Numbered from the stretch's first letter, positions 42,965 to 55,287 are shown. The stretch: DNA of 64,000 bases from Plotosus lineatus (GCA_024760905.1 JALRMN010000025.1:466001-530000); one strand, 5' to 3'. Program-made: numbers and translations. Notes: generated from the sequence alone by a model not told the origin.

Positions 42965-45425
42965 AAGGATATTTTCAGGTTACCGTAACATTAACGTGAA
43001 ATCACAGCCCCCATGGTGGGACCATGAACTGGATCACTTGAAGCATATAAAATATAAAGCACTCCGGGATCACAGAGATAATGGCTTAGTTATAACAGTG
43101 TATAAATCATTACGTAAATCTTTCAAAACAAACTTCAATTCTAAACGAAGAGACTACTATACTGCACAGAAAGAAAAACTAGTATCTACAAGAGATAACC
43201 CAAAGGAATTCTTGTAAACACTAAAGCACACTGGCTCTATTCAAATTTGTGACTTCTCTAAAGATATTAGTTGTGAAGACTGGTTTGCTCACTTTTCTCA
43301 CCTCCTTCGAGAAAATTTTGATGATACATACATACATGATATGAACCCAGAGACTATACAACAGGATGAAGAGTTGGAAACCCTGAATAGTGACTTTACT
43401 GAAAATGAAGTTTTGTATCACATTGATAAACTTTCCAATAATAAGTCACCAGGACCAGATGGAATTGCAATTGAATTTATTAAGGTTTCAAAGAATTATG
43501 TCAGCAAATATTTAAAAGTGCTGTTCAATAAGATTTTCTATGCAGACACTTTTCCAGTTTTATGGGGGAAAATCATTATTTGTCCTTTTTATAAATCAGG
43601 TGTGAAAGGTAATCCCAGTAATTATAGAGGCATATCTCTTATTGATTCAGTTTGTAAGATTTTTACTTCTATTCTCAATAGCAGGTTAATGGTTTGGTGT
43701 GAGAATAAGAATATTATTGATGAATCTCAGGCAGGTTTTAGGGCTAACTACTCTACTATTGATCACATATTTTCACTCCAGGCCATGGTGCAGAAATATT
43801 CATGTAAGAAGAAAGGGAGGTTTTATTGTCTATTTATAGATTTCTCCAAGGCCTTTGATACGGTTAATCATAACAGTTTATTGTGGAGTTGAAGAAAGTT
43901 GGTATTTGTGGCAGATTTTATAACATTCTCAAATCAATGTATAGTAATCTATCAGCTTGTGTTAGAACATCCCATGGTCTCTCTCAATGTTTTGATTGTA
44001 GCATAGGCTCAAGACAAGGGTGGATCCTTAGTCCCCAATTGTTCATAATTTTTATAAATCAACTCGTAGAGTGTATGGACCAATTTGGGGTCGAGGTTTA
44101 TATATTTCTCCTGATGTTAGTAATTTGTATGCTCTAATGTTGGCGGATGATGTGTCATCAGTCTCGGATAGTGCTCTCCAGCTGCAGAAAAAAATGTATG
44201 GTTTAGAAAAATTTTGTCAACTCACTGGAATGAAAGTGAATATTGCAAAGACAAAGGTTATGTTTTTTTAGGAATAGTGGTCCTCTGAGATATTATGAAA
44301 AATGGTTTTTGTGTGGTCAGAGGCTGGAGGTTGTTTCTCATTATAGGTATTTGGGAATTGTGTTCACTCCTAGGCTAGTTTGGACTAAGGCTCAGACTAC
44401 TCTAGCCTGTCAAGCTAACAAAGCTCTTATGGCTATTCATAGATATCAAAAGAGAGCAGGGGGTTTGGCTTTTGTAGATCTTTTTAAAATATTCAATGCT
44501 ATGGTTAAACCCATATTCTGTTATGGTTCAGAACTTTGGGGTACCACTTATTATAAAATTATTGGGCAAATACAAATAAAAACTTGTAAATATTTCTTGA
44601 AAGTTGGCAAAAAGTGTTGTGATAATATTGTTTTAGGTGAATGTGGCAGGTTCCCCCTACAAATTATTTATATGACAAGGGCCATTAAATTGTGGTGTAG
44701 ACTTTTAAGACTTCCAAGTTCTAGATTACCTCACCAGTTCTATTTAATGCTGAAGGCATTAGATGAGTCTGGACGCACAACATGGACATCATATATTAAA
44801 AATATTTTGTTTAGACTGGGGTTTGGTTTCACTTGGGTATCACAAGATATTGATTATGTTTATTTTTATTTCAGTTTTTAAGCAGAGGTGATCTGATAAT
44901 CTCTTCCAAAATTGGCATTCATCATTACAAAACACATCGAAGTCCTCTAGTTATTTACTGTTCAAGTCCCTTCTAAATGTTGAAACATACATTAACTCAG
45001 ATATAGCACCTTATTTGAGAATCTATTTAGCAAATTTTCAATGTGGTACTTTCAAACTTTGCACTGAGACTGGTAGATATAAAAATGTTCCTTATAATTT
45101 ACGATTTTGTCCTTGATGTGAGAAAAACAATATCTATGAAATTGAAGATGAAATCCATGTAATACTTTATTGCAAAAGCTACACGGGTATAAGAAATACA
45201 TTATTAAGTAAATATTTGAAGTACCTCTGATCACAACACAGTTTTATTAATATTATGTCATCAACTGATGTTAATGCAATCCGTAACCTATGCTTATTTC
45301 TTATGCATGTGAAGAAAATCAGAAATCAACTGGTCTACAACAATAGTTCATGCTTTAATTTATTCATTTTGTCTGTATTTTGGGCTAATGGCCTTTTATT
45401 GAATAAAATGTGTGTCTGTCTGTCT
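42965..45425 (+). mobile_element. I/Nimb-like LINE, 5'-truncated
   Basis: An RT-bearing LINE of a different lineage: EN is missing, and the linker starts PPWWDHELDHLKHIKYKAL. RT and a long C-terminal domain follow, ending near aataaaatgtgtgtctgtct where an RTE fragment begins. Clade assignment is by impression; Jockey-group alternatives remain. Confidence 0.65.
42996..44881 (+). pseudogene. I/Nimb-like reverse transcriptase pseudogene
   Basis: Three frames: 43341-43892 (NKSPGPDGIAIEFIKVS, NPSNYRGISLID, FIDFSKAFDTVNH), 43883-44271 (GSRQGWILSPQLF, LADDVSSVSDS with the Asp pair kept, LTGMKVNIAKTKVMFF) and 44243-44881 (RYLGIVFTPRL, CYGSELWGT). Frame breaks near 43890, 44130 and 44270. Confidence 0.8.
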
Positions 45426-46540
45426 GCAAAGTACTCTTTCCATCTTAGCAGCACACTTCTGTCATCAGTCAATACATTTCCCTCTGTGTCCTTAATCACT
45501 CTAACTTGCTTCATGTCCTTCCCATCTCTATTTCTCTGCTGTGCCAACCTGTATAAATCATTTTCTCCCTCTTTGCTTTCCAAACAAGCATACATGTCAT
45601 CATACGCCCTCTGTTTGGCCATTGACACCGCTACCTTTGCCTAACGCTGTCTCCCTGTACTCCTGTTTACTCTCTTCAGTTCTCTCTATGTGCCACTTCT
45701 TAGCTAACCACTTCCTTTGTACACACTCCTGCACTTCCTCATTCCACCACCAAGTCTCCTTATCTCCTCTCCTTCCAGATGACACATCAAGTAAAGTACT
45801 CTCCTACTTGTCTCCCTGATCACATTCGCTGTAGTTGCCCAGTCATCTGGAAGCACTTCCTGGCCACCCAAAGCGTGTTTCAACTCCTCCTTGAAGACAA
45901 CATGACACCTTGTTCAGCTTCCACCACTTTGTCTTCTGCTCTGCCTTTGCCTTCTTCACCTCCCTCACCATCAGCGTCATCCTGCACACCACCATCCTAT
46001 TCTGTTTGGCAACACTCTCACCTACAACGACTTTGCAGTCACTGACTTCCTTCAAATTACATCACATACACAAGATGTACTCTACCTGTGTGCTCCTACC
46101 TCTGCTTTTATAAGTCACACTATGCTCCTATCTCTTCTGGAAGAAAGTATTCACCACAGCTATTTCCTTCCTTTTTGCAAAATCGATCAACATCTGTCCT
46201 TCTGCGTTCCTGTCCTGGATACCAAACCTGCCCGTCAAACCTTTCCCGTCCCCTCTGTTGCCTGCACCAACATGTCCATTGAAGTTTGCACCAATGACCT
46301 CTCTTTCACCTCTGGGGGTACTCTCTATCATTTCATCGAACTCACTCAAGAATATCTCCTTCTCTTCTAGCTCACATCCTGCCTGTGGGGCATAAGCACT
46401 AACAACATTGGACATCACCATTCAATTTCTAACTTGAGATTCATCACTCTGTCTGACACTCTTTTCACTTGTAAAACTTTCTTGACAAACTGCTCCTTCA
46501 AGATGACTCCTACTCCATTTCTCTTTCCATCCAGCTCTCT
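45426..46540 (-). mobile_element. RTE fragment, endonuclease to linker, minus strand
   Basis: Minus strand: VVSAYAPQAGCELEEKE, NFNGHVGAGNRG, then YRLAQQRNRDGKD and TDDRSVLLRWKEYF. Both the 5' UTR and all of RT are missing. The right edge meets (CT)n and (TA)n. Confidence 0.85.
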
Positions 46541-46553
46541 CTCTCTCTCTCTC

Positions 46554-46556
<3 letters not shown>

Positions 46557-46606
<50 letters not shown>

Positions 46607-46620
46607 CATACATACATACA
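46557..46620. repeat. (TA)n(CATA)n microsatellite
   Basis: TA run then TACA repeats, directly before the Tc1-like element. Confidence 0.95.
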
Positions 46621-48139
46621 CAAGTCCTTCTCAAAAAAGTTCATTATTTTCTGGAATGTACTGATAAAAATTTAACTTTCATATATTTTAGATTCATTGC
46701 ACACCAACTGAAATATTTCAGTTCTTTTATTGTTTTAATACTGATGATTTTGGCATACAGCTCATTAAAACCAAAAATTCCTATCTCAAAAAATTAGCAT
46801 GTCATGAAAAGGTACTCTAAACGAGCTATTAACCTAATCATCTGAATCAACCAATTAACTCTAAAGACCTGCAAAAGATTCCTGAGGCTTTTAAAAACTC
46901 CCAGCCTGGTTCATTACTCAAAACCGCAATCATGGGTAAGACTGCCGACCTGACTGCTGTCCAGAAGGCCATCATTGACACCCTCATGCAAGAGGGAAAG
47001 ACACAGAAAGAAATCTCTGAGCAAATAGGCTGTTCCCAGAGTGCTGTATCAAGGCATCTTGGTAGGACGTCTGTGGGAAGGAAAAAGTGAAAGAAGGGCC
47101 AATTGCAGACCTTGAGGGACCTGTGGAAGCAGTGGACTGAGTCTTGGGTAGAAACATGCAGAGCCACCGTGCAGAGGCGTGTGCAGGAAATGGGCTACAG
47201 GTGCCGCATTCCCCAGGTCAAGTCACTTTTGAACCAGAAACAGCGGCAGAAACGCCTGACATGGGCTACAGAGAAGCATCACTGGACTGTTGCTCAGTGG
47301 CCCAAAGTACTTTTTTCGGATGAAAGCAAATTTTGCATGTCATTCAGAAATCAAGGTGCCAGAGTGTGCAGGAAGACTGGGGAAAAGGAAATGCCAAAAT
47401 GCCTGAAGTCCAGTGTCAAATACCCACAGTCAGTGATGGTCTGGGGTGCCATGTCAGCTGCTGGTGTTGGTCCACTGTGTTTTATCAAGGGCAGGGCCAA
47501 TACAGCTAGCGATCAGGAGATTTTGGAGCACTTCATGCTTCCATCTGCTGAAAAGCTTTATGGAGATGAAGACTTTCATTTCTCAGCATGACCTGGCACC
47601 TGCTCCCAGTGCCAAAACCACTGGTAAATGGTTTACTGACCATGGTATTACTGTGCTCAATTGGCCTGCCAACTCTCCTGACCTGAATCCCATAGAGAAT
47701 CTGTGGGATGGATGGATTTGTGAAGAGAAAGTTGAGAGACACCAGACCCAACACTGTGGATGAGCTCCAGGCCGCTATTGAAGCATCCTGGGCCTCTATA
47801 ACACCTCAGCAGTGCCACAGGCTGATTGCCTCCATGCCATGCCGCATTGAAGCAGTCATTTCTGCAAAAGGATTGCATAACTGAACATAATTATTTGAAG
47901 GTTGACTTTTTTTGTATTAAAAGCACTTTTTTATTGGTCGGATGAACTGTGCTAATTTTTTGAGATTTTTGGGTTTTCATGAGCTGTATGCCAAAATCAT
48001 CAGTATTAAAACAATAAAAGACCTGAAATATTTCAGTTGGTGTGCAATGAATCTATGATATATGAAAGTTTATTTTTTATCAGTACATTACAGAAAATAA
48101 TGAACTTCATCACAATATGCTAATTTTTTGAGAAGGACT
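46621..48139 (+). mobile_element. Tc1-like DNA transposon
   Basis: About 1.5 kb with long inverted repeats (roughly 200 bp). Left: agtccttctcaaaaaagttc at 46623. Right: ctaattttttgagaaggact ending near 48138. Near the inner ITR ends the words aaatatttcagtt and gattttggcatacagctcat (left) recur inverted on the right. Inserted in simple repeats, so the TA duplication cannot be read with certainty. Confidence 0.9.
46932..47883 (+). pseudogene. Tc1-like transposase, frameshifted
   Basis: A cut-and-paste transposase. Start MGKTADLTAVQKAII with the first helix-turn-helix (QKEISEQIGCSQSAVSRHL), then a stop near 47087. The second part (47103-47591) has TVQRRVQEMGYRCRIPQVKS and the first catalytic Asp in VLFSDESKF. 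A frame change near 47583 leads to DLAPAPSAKTT, where the second Asp lies, and NSPDLNPIENLWD, which contains the third acidic residue. Not active. Confidence 0.88.

Positions 48140-48145
<6 letters not shown>

Positions 48146-48214
<69 letters not shown>
48146..48214. repeat. (TG)n(TA)n microsatellite
   Basis: Between the Tc1-like element and an RTE copy. Confidence 0.95.
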
Positions 48215-48219
<5 letters not shown>

Positions 48220-48220
<1 letters not shown>

Positions 48221-50816
48221 CAGCTGTGAGGGGGGGCACAAACCAGTGTCTCCCCCTCACGTCAGTCCCAAGCCCGGATAAATGCAAAGGGTTGTGTCAG
48301 GAAGGGCATCCAACGTAAAACCAATACCAAACTTTATAATCCAAATCCCAACTATTACTTCCATACCAGATTAGTCGAGGCCCGGATTAACATCGACCCC
48401 CATCATTGCTTTAAATCAACGGGGTGCTAGTGGAAATTGGACCACTGTTGGTTGAAGGAGAGGTGGGAGGTGTGTCCATAGGCGAAGAGAGAAGAGGAAA
48501 AGCATGAGTCTAAGACTGAGAGTAGGGACTTTGAATGTTGGAACTATGAAAGAAAAAGGTACAGAGCTGGCTGACATGATGCAGAGGAGGAAGGTGGACA
48601 TACTGTGCGTTCAGGAGACCAGGTGGAAAGGTAGCAAAGCTAGAAGCTTAGGAGCAGGGTTTAAGCTGTTCTATCATGGTGTGAATGGGAAGATGAATGG
48701 AGTAGGAGTCATCTTGAAGGAGGGGTTTGTCAGGAATGTCCTAGAAGTGAAAAGAGTGTCAGACAGAGTGATGAGTCTAACGTTAGAATTTGAAGTTGTG
48801 ATGTTCAATGACGTTAGTTCTTATGCCCCACAGGCCGGATTTGAGCTAGAAGAGAAGGAGAGATTCTGGAGTGAGTTCGATGAAGTGATGCAGAGTACCC
48901 GCAGAGGTGAAAGAGTGGTCATTGGGGCAGACTTCGACGCACATGTTGGTGCAGGCAACAGAGTTGACAAGGAAGTGATGGGCAGGTTTGGTATCCAGAA
49001 CAGTAAAACAGAAGGACAGATGCTGATAGATTTTGGAAAAAGGATGAAAATGGCTGTGGTGAATATTTTCTTCCAGAAGAGAGAGGAGCATAGGGTGACA
49101 CAAAAGCGGAGGCATGAGCACACATGTCGACTACATTTTGTGTAGGCAATGTAATTTGAAGGAAGTCAGTGACTGCAAAGTAGTAGTGGGTGAGAGTGTT
49201 GCCAAACAGCGTAGGATGGTGGTGTGCAGGATGACGCTGATGGTGAGGAAGGTGAAGAAGGCAAAGGCAGAGCAGAAGACAAAGTGGTGGAAGTTGAAAA
49301 AGGAAGAGTGTCATGTTGTCTTCAAAGAGGAGTTGAAACAGGCTTTGGGTGGCCAGGAAGTGCTTCCAGATGACTGGACAACCACAGCAAATGTGATCAG
49401 GGACACAGGTAGGAGAGTACTTGGTGTGTCCTCTGGAAGGAAAGTAGATAAGGAGACTTGGTGGTGGAATGAGGAAGTGCAGGAGTGTGTACAAAGGAAA
49501 AGGTTAGCTAAGAAGAAGTGGAACATTGAGAGGACTAAAGAGAGTAAATAAGAGTACAGGGAGACACAGCATAAGGTGAAAGTACCAGTGACAAAGGCCA
49601 AACAGAGGGTGTATGACTTGTATGAGAGGTTGGACAGTAGGGAGGGAGAAAATGATCTATACAGGTTGGCACAGCAGAGAGATAGAGATGGGAAAGACGA
49701 CCAGCAAGTTAGAGTGATTAAGGACAGAAGTGTGCTGGGAAGATGGAAAGCATACTTTGAAGAGCTGATTAATGAGGAAAATGAGAGCGAAAAAGGAGTA
49801 GAAGAGGTGACCATTGAGCAGCAGGAAGTAACAAAGTTTAGTAAGGGTGGAGTGAGGAGGGCATTGAAGAGATTGAAGAGTGGAAAGGCAGTTGGTCCTG
49901 ATAACATACCTGTGGAGGTATGGAAGTGTCTAGGAGAGGTAGCAGTAGATTTTCTGACAAGAACATTCAACAAGGTCTTAGAGAGTGAGCAGATGCCAGA
50001 GGGATGGAGAAGTGTGCTGATGCCCATTTTTAAGAACAAGGGAGACGTGCAGAGTTGTGGCAACTACAGAGGGATAAAGTTGATGAGCCATTTGATGAAG
50101 TTATGTGAAAGAATAGTGGAAGGTAGACTAAGGGCAGAGGTCAGCATTTGTGAACAACAGTTCAGTTTCATGCCAAGAAAGAGCACCACAGATTCAGTGT
50201 TTGCTTTGAGGATGTTAATAGAGAAGTACAGAGAAGGCCAGAGGGAGCTGTATTGTGCCTTTGTGGATCTGGAGAAAGCATATGACAGGGTGCCAAGAGA
50301 AGAACCGTGGTATTGCATGAGGAAGTCTGGAGTGGCAGAGAAGTATGTTAGAGTGGTGCAGGACATGTCAGAGATGTAAGACAGTGGTGAGGTGTGCTGT
50401 CGGCGTGACCGACGAATTCAATGTGGAGGTGGGAGTGCCTCAAGGATCAGCTTTGAGCCCCGTCTTGATTGCTATGGTGATGGACAGGCTGACAGACGAA
50501 GTTAGACAAGAATCTCCATGCACTATGATGTTTGCAGATGACATTGGGACCTGTAGTGAGTGGAGAGAATAAGTGAAGGAAAATCTAGAGAGGTGGAGGT
50601 ATGCCCTGGAAAGGAGAACAATGAAGGTTAGCCTTAATCAGTCAGAATACTTGTGTGTAAATGAGAAGGACCCAAGAAGAACGGTGAGGTTACAGAGAGC
50701 AGAGTTAAAGAAGGTGGAGGATCTTCAGTACTTAGGCTCAACAGTCCAGAGCAATAGAGAGTGTGGACGAGAGGTGAAGAAGCGTGTTCAGACAGGTTGG
50801 AATGGGTGGAGAAAAG
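48220..50816 (+). mobile_element. RTE LINE copy in unit B, 3' end lost
   Basis: 5' UTR with gtcaggaagggcatccaacg, endonuclease, linker and RT. It ends abruptly at gtggagaaaaggg, where unit-specific sequence begins; the same junction exists at 60245 in unit C. So the 3' loss predates that duplication. Confidence 0.85.
48504..50816 (+). pseudogene. RTE EN-RT pseudogene (unit B)
   Basis: ATG at 48504 (MSLRLRVGTLNVGTM). Frames 48504-49145 (CVQETRWKGSKARS), 49114-49551, 49576-50379 (GPDNIPVEVWK, VDLEKAYDRVP) and 50345-50572 (GVPQGSALSPVLI, FADDIGTCSE). Broken by frameshifts near 49110, 50370 and a stop at 50570. Confidence 0.85.
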
Positions 50817-50961
50817 GGGGGTTTGATCCTACCTTATGGATTTCAGTAATCGCGGGGGGATCTCGGTCTGTACACAATCTCTCTCGCTCGCTCTCTCTCT
50901 CTCTTGCTTCATAATAATCTTTTTTCATTCTATTGAATTTATTATTTATTGGAACAAGATG

Positions 50962-51306
50962 AAGGGGCAGTGGTGGTATATTGGTATAGGGCGCTGGATC
51001 GCTGATCCAAAGGTTGGGGGTTCGAGTCCCACTCTCCACAAGGTTGTCACTGTCCCCCCCAGTGCAGCTAACTGGGTTATCAAAGGCCGGCCAGGTCTAT
51101 CATTGTCTATGGTGTGAGGCATGTAAAAGAACCAGTGCTGACTTTCGACAAGAGTAGGCTGCAAAGCCGTCTGCGTTTTTCCGCCCTGCCATGGCCTGGG
51201 GAGCTGTCCAGGGTGTACTCTGCCCTTGCCCGAAGTTGGCTGGGATGGGCACCAGCCTCCCCGCGAGCCAAATTAGGATTAAACGGTTACAGAAAATGAA
51301 CTGAAC
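50962..51306 (+). repeat. Full-length family B SINE (unit B)
   Basis: Head ggggcagtggtggtatattg, tail ggattaaacggttacagaaa. The flanking tggaacaagatg (50950) and tggttcaagatg (51307) are a slightly diverged target duplication. Same insertion as 60392-60735. Confidence 0.92.
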
Positions 51307-51352
51307 TGGTTCAAGATGCAAACCTAAATGCACCATAAATTGTCAAGCTAAC

Positions 51353-51660
51353 TGTGACATTAGGAACTTTCAGCTTGACCCAAAATGCAGTAGACAGAGT
51401 AGGATGAACACAGAGACTTTATTGTTACAGGGGCTGCACTTGAGCAAGAGGGAAACGTAGTCACTGCTAGTGACGAGAAGAAACACGAAAACTTGAGATA
51501 CAGGGAACGATGGAGCGGGAACTGGTCGAGCACGGAGCTGAAACTAGAAACCAGATAGACCACAGGAAAATAGGGATGTGAAGAGGGATAATTTTCTCAA
51601 ACCAAGATGAGCGCGCTGCTCGTCTTTATAGCACGGTAGATGGGAAACAATGACAGGAAA
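51353..51660 (-). repeat. Candidate solo-LTR-like repeat (unit B)
   Basis: Plus strand starts tgtgacattagg and ends aacaatgaca. On the minus strand it has ctataaagacgagc (TATA-like) and aataaagtctctg (polyadenylation-like) in LTR order. A paralogous copy is at 60782-61082, and a related core is in the MHC intron. No coding. LTR status is inferred only. Confidence 0.4.
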
Positions 51661-52284
51661 CTTTGTTAAAATTCTTTACAAAACGTAGTATTAGTCAATT
51701 AAAAAGATATTATTAGGGCCTATGATGGCCCCATGCAGTTTTCTCATGGATCAGTTTCTCGAGTCTCACCTAGCTCGCTGGACTGATCACCAAAGAAAGC
51801 ACAGACACCAGTCAAGTTTAGGTGCTCAAGTGTTTTTTCACCGATCACCAAAATTGCCAACCAGTACAGGGGTATTTATACACAAAAATGAGGAAGTTAA
51901 ATCATGTTGACACATAACTGTCAGATATCAAGTCATCATGACCTTGTCACGTTGTCCAATTTACATCAATTATAATTACACAATATGCAAGGTGCAGGAA
52001 ACAGGACGATTCTGATAAGGAAAGGAGAAATGACATGTTCCGGTTCTGATCTGACTGATGTCTTGCACTGAAAAACAGGTATAAGGATCTCTCGGTCTCT
52101 CTTCTGCCTTGGGGCCCTAAATAACTCAGAATATTCCAGAATATCCAAACATGAACATACACACACTCAGGGAAGTATCAACCACTCGCACATGGATCTG
52201 GGAGGGCGAGACACACTATGAACCCCATTGTCAAATGGTTACAAACAGTACAAGGAGGATATCATGAGTACAGTGCAAGTGAAT
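51661..52284 (+). other. Unit B intron 1, no exon seen
   Basis: Unique-looking sequence, close to 61083-61717 of unit C. Several short frames exist, but none has Ig, MHC or mobile-element motifs. Confidence 0.7.
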
Positions 52285-52299
52285 ACATGTATAAATAAT

Positions 52300-52652
52300 G
52301 TCTGTCTTCCTTTTGGCGTTTTTCCCTTTTACTCTGGAGTCGCCACAGTGAATCATCTGATTTGCACGTTTGATTTGGCAGAGATTTTTACGTTGGATGC
52401 CCTTCCTGACACAACCCTTTGTAGCAAGGGACAGAAACACGCTGACGGCTTTGCAGCCTACTCCTTACAAAAGTCAGCAATGGTTCTTTTACATGCCTCT
52501 CACCATAGACAGTGAGAGACATGGCCCGCCTTTAATAACCCAGTTAGCCGCACTGGGAGGGACAGTGACAACCTTGTGGAGAGTGGGACTCGAACCCCCA
52601 ACCTTTGGATCAGCGATCCAGCGCCCTATACCACTAGACCACCACTGCCCCT
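52300..52652 (-). repeat. Full-length family A SINE, absent from unit C
   Basis: A perfect 15-bp duplication, acatgtataaataat, lies at 52285-52299 and 52653-52667. Unit C has the single unoccupied copy at 61718-61732. Confidence 0.97.
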
Positions 52653-52785
52653 ACATGTATAAATAATCACAAAATATAAAACAGATGCAAAAATAACAAT
52701 GATGTTAGATAGCTGTCATATGATTCTGAGAACATAATAAGTATGCATGTTAATTAGTACAAGATATCAAAAAATCCCTTTCAGT

Positions 52786-52786
<1 letters not shown>

Positions 52787-52817
<31 letters not shown>

Positions 52818-52833
52818 TGTATGTATGTATGTT
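52787..52833. repeat. (TATG)n microsatellite
   Basis: Just upstream of the unit B V-exon acceptor. Confidence 0.95.
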
Positions 52834-52852
52834 TGTATTCTCTTTGTTGCAG

Positions 52853-53519
52853 GTTTACTCTCAGAGACTCTGAGTTCTTTAACGTTGGAGGCCAAAGTTG
52901 GAGATAAAGTCAGTATTTGGTGCCACCATGATCTGACTGTTACAGGTTTCATCTTCTGGTATAAACACACATGTGGTTCAGTTCCTCTTCTTCTTGGGTG
53001 TAAAAAGTTTCGGACATCAGCTCCATCAGAACCCTGTTATTTCTTTACTGAGAGTGAGAGAATAGTGATGTCTGTTCAGGACAAGAACTCGACTCTCACC
53101 ATCACTGCAGTAAATGTCTCTGATACTGGACTCTACTACTGCAGCTCCAAACCCAGAGATAAAATGATCTTCAGTAACTCTACGTATTTACAAGTGAAAG
53201 GTAAATTTAAATAGAAAAGAGCTTCAGTGAAAGTTGAGTGAGATGACTGAAATTGTACTTTTTTTTCAGAGGAAATTAATTCACTTTCTGAGGATAAAGC
53301 AACAGGTCTGTGATTATTTTCCAATAAACACTTCTGTATATTTTCAAATTTAAATATGATGCAGGTTTAATGATTAACATATTTTATTTTATATTTTTCT
53401 CAGTCTCTTCTGCTGTGTTCTTCTGGTTGAATTTGGGGATCCGTGTGCTGAACATGATTCCTTTTACTGTCCTTAGTCTTAATATACTGAAACACATAAA
53501 GACACACAGAGGTGCATGA
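52853..53519 (+). CDS. V-set immune receptor, unit B (V, stalk and transmembrane exons; leader missing)
   Basis: V exon 52853-53200, stalk exon 53270-53305, transmembrane exon 53404-53519 with stop TGA 53517-53519. All borders are AG/GT and phase 1. The V-set domain has WCHHD, the core IFWYKH, two extra cysteines (KHTCGS, EPCYFF) and DTGLYYC. The stalk is EEINSLSEDKAT. The membrane span FFWLNLGIRVLNMIPFTVLS has a central Arg, as in receptors that pair with ITAM adaptors; the tail is short (KHIKTHRGA) with no ITIM. No J-like motif is recognised. The TATA and leader known from unit C are absent upstream, so the gene may be silent unless another leader is used. Family unassigned; NITR-like is only a guess. 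Confidence 0.75.
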
Positions 53520-53559
53520 TTATGATTACATCTAATACTATATTACTATTCATCAGAAT

Positions 53560-53655
53560 CAATCAATCAATTAATCAATCAATCAATCAATCATCCATCC
53601 TTCAATCATCAACCAGTCTATCACCCATCAATCAATCAATCAATCAATCAATCAC

Positions 53656-53687
<32 letters not shown>

Positions 53688-53705
53688 CGATCCATCAATC
53701 AATCC
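53560..53705. repeat. (AATC)n tandem repeat
   Basis: Paralogous to 30003-30132, with more units. Confidence 0.95.
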
Positions 53706-53778
53706 AAATGAACAACCATCCTTATTGAATCTGTAAGACTGATGAATTGTTTTGAGGTGCTTCAAATCTGCTTAAAAG

Positions 53779-53784
53779 AATAAA
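53779..53784 (+). other. Possible polyadenylation signal, unit B
   Basis: aataaa 260 bases after the stop; unit A reads agtaaa at the same place. A single hexamer is weak evidence. Confidence 0.35.
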
Positions 53785-53921
53785 GAAAAACTCCTTCACC
53801 TTATTTAAAGCATCATACTGAGATAGTGATGAGCTATTGAATGGATTCAGTTTTCCCACGATGCAAATTGGACTAAGTGGCTTGGCAAATTATTTATTTT
53901 GTGGTTATGTTCTACTGTAGT

Positions 53922-53967
<46 letters not shown>

Positions 53968-53978
53968 TAATAATAATT
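53922..53978. repeat. (AAT)n microsatellite
   Basis: Paralogous to 30353-30408; precedes the Rex1-like copy. Confidence 0.95.
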
Positions 53979-54587
53979 TTATGTGTTCCACTTTATTTAT
54001 TTAAAACTGCCAATACTCATCATCATCATCGTCATCATCATCTTCTTCTGCTTCCTCTGGGATCGGGTCACTGGGGCACTAACCTCAGCAATGGAATCCA
54101 GACGTCCCTCTCCACAGCCACTTCCTCCAACTCTTCCGGGGGGGACATCGAGGCATTCACAGAAAAGATGAGAGACATAGTCCCTCCAGCATGGTCTAGG
54201 TTGACCCCAGGGTCTCCTCCCAGTTTGGCATGCCCGAAACACCACACCAGGAAGGTGTTTGGGAGACATTCTGACAAAATGCCCGAGCCACCTCAACTGG
54301 TCACTCTTAATGAAGAGGAGCAGCGGTTCTACGCCAAGCTCTCCCGGATGGTAGAGCTTCTTACCTTATCTCTAAGGGAGAGCCCCATCACCCGGCAAAG
54401 GAAGCTCATTTCAGCCGCTTGTATCTGCAATCTTGTTCTTTCGGTCACTACCCAAAGCTCGTGACCCTCACCTATGGTCCTCATTCCTGACCCGGAGCGT
54501 GCATTCCACCCTTGGCCGACTGAGAACCATGGCCTCGGATTTGGAGGTGCAGATTTTCATCCCGGTCGTTTCACACTTGACTGCGAA

Positions 54588-55287
54588 TCACTCCAATGAG
54601 AGCTGGAGGTTCCTGCTCAATGAAGCCAAAAGGACAACGTCATCAGCAAAAAGCAGAGACAGGATCCAATGTCCATCAAACCAGAACACTTCAACGCCTC
54701 GGCTGCACCTAGAAATTCTGTCCATAAAAATTATGAGCAGAATCGGTGACAAAGGACAGCCTTGGTGGATTCCAACCCTCACTGAAAACGAATTCGAGCT
54801 GTTGTCACCAATACAGACCAAACTCTGGCTCCGGTGATACAGCAATCGAATGACCCGTAGCAACGGGTCAGGAACTCCGTACTCCTGGAGTACGCCCAAC
54901 AAGAGCCTGAGGGACACGGTCGAAAGCCTTCTCCAAATCCACAAAACACAAGTGAACAGATTGGGCAAACTCCGATGCCCTTTCCAAGATCCTGTCGAGC
55001 GTATAGAGTTGGTAAAGAGTGCTACGGCCAGAACGAAAACCACACCGTTCCTCCTGAATCCGAGGTTTGACTTTTGGTTGGATCCTCCTCTGCATAGACT
55101 TTCCCGGGTAGGCTGAGGAATGTGATTCCCCAAAAATTGGAACACATCCTCTGGTTCCCCTTTTTAATGAGGGGGGGGTTATCAGCCCGGTTTTCCAATC
55201 GAGGGGTACAGCCCCCGATGACCATGCAATGTTACAGAGACATGCCAACCAAGACATTACGCTCCAGCATCCAGAGCCCTGAGACAT
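54588..55287 (-). pseudogene. Rex1-like RT pseudogene (unit B)
   Basis: Minus strand: QEERCGFRSGRSTLYQLYTL, VDLEKAFDRVPQ, GIHQGCPLSPILLIIFMD, LFADDVVLLASLS. Frame break near 54890. Confidence 0.85.

Noticed and set aside
43883..45425. Host gene related to reverse transcriptase
   Set aside because: Frames are broken and bounded by another repeat; it is an ordinary decayed LINE.
53877..54464. 195-codon plus-strand frame near the unit B 3' flank
   Set aside because: It is (AAT)n plus antisense Rex1-like sequence.
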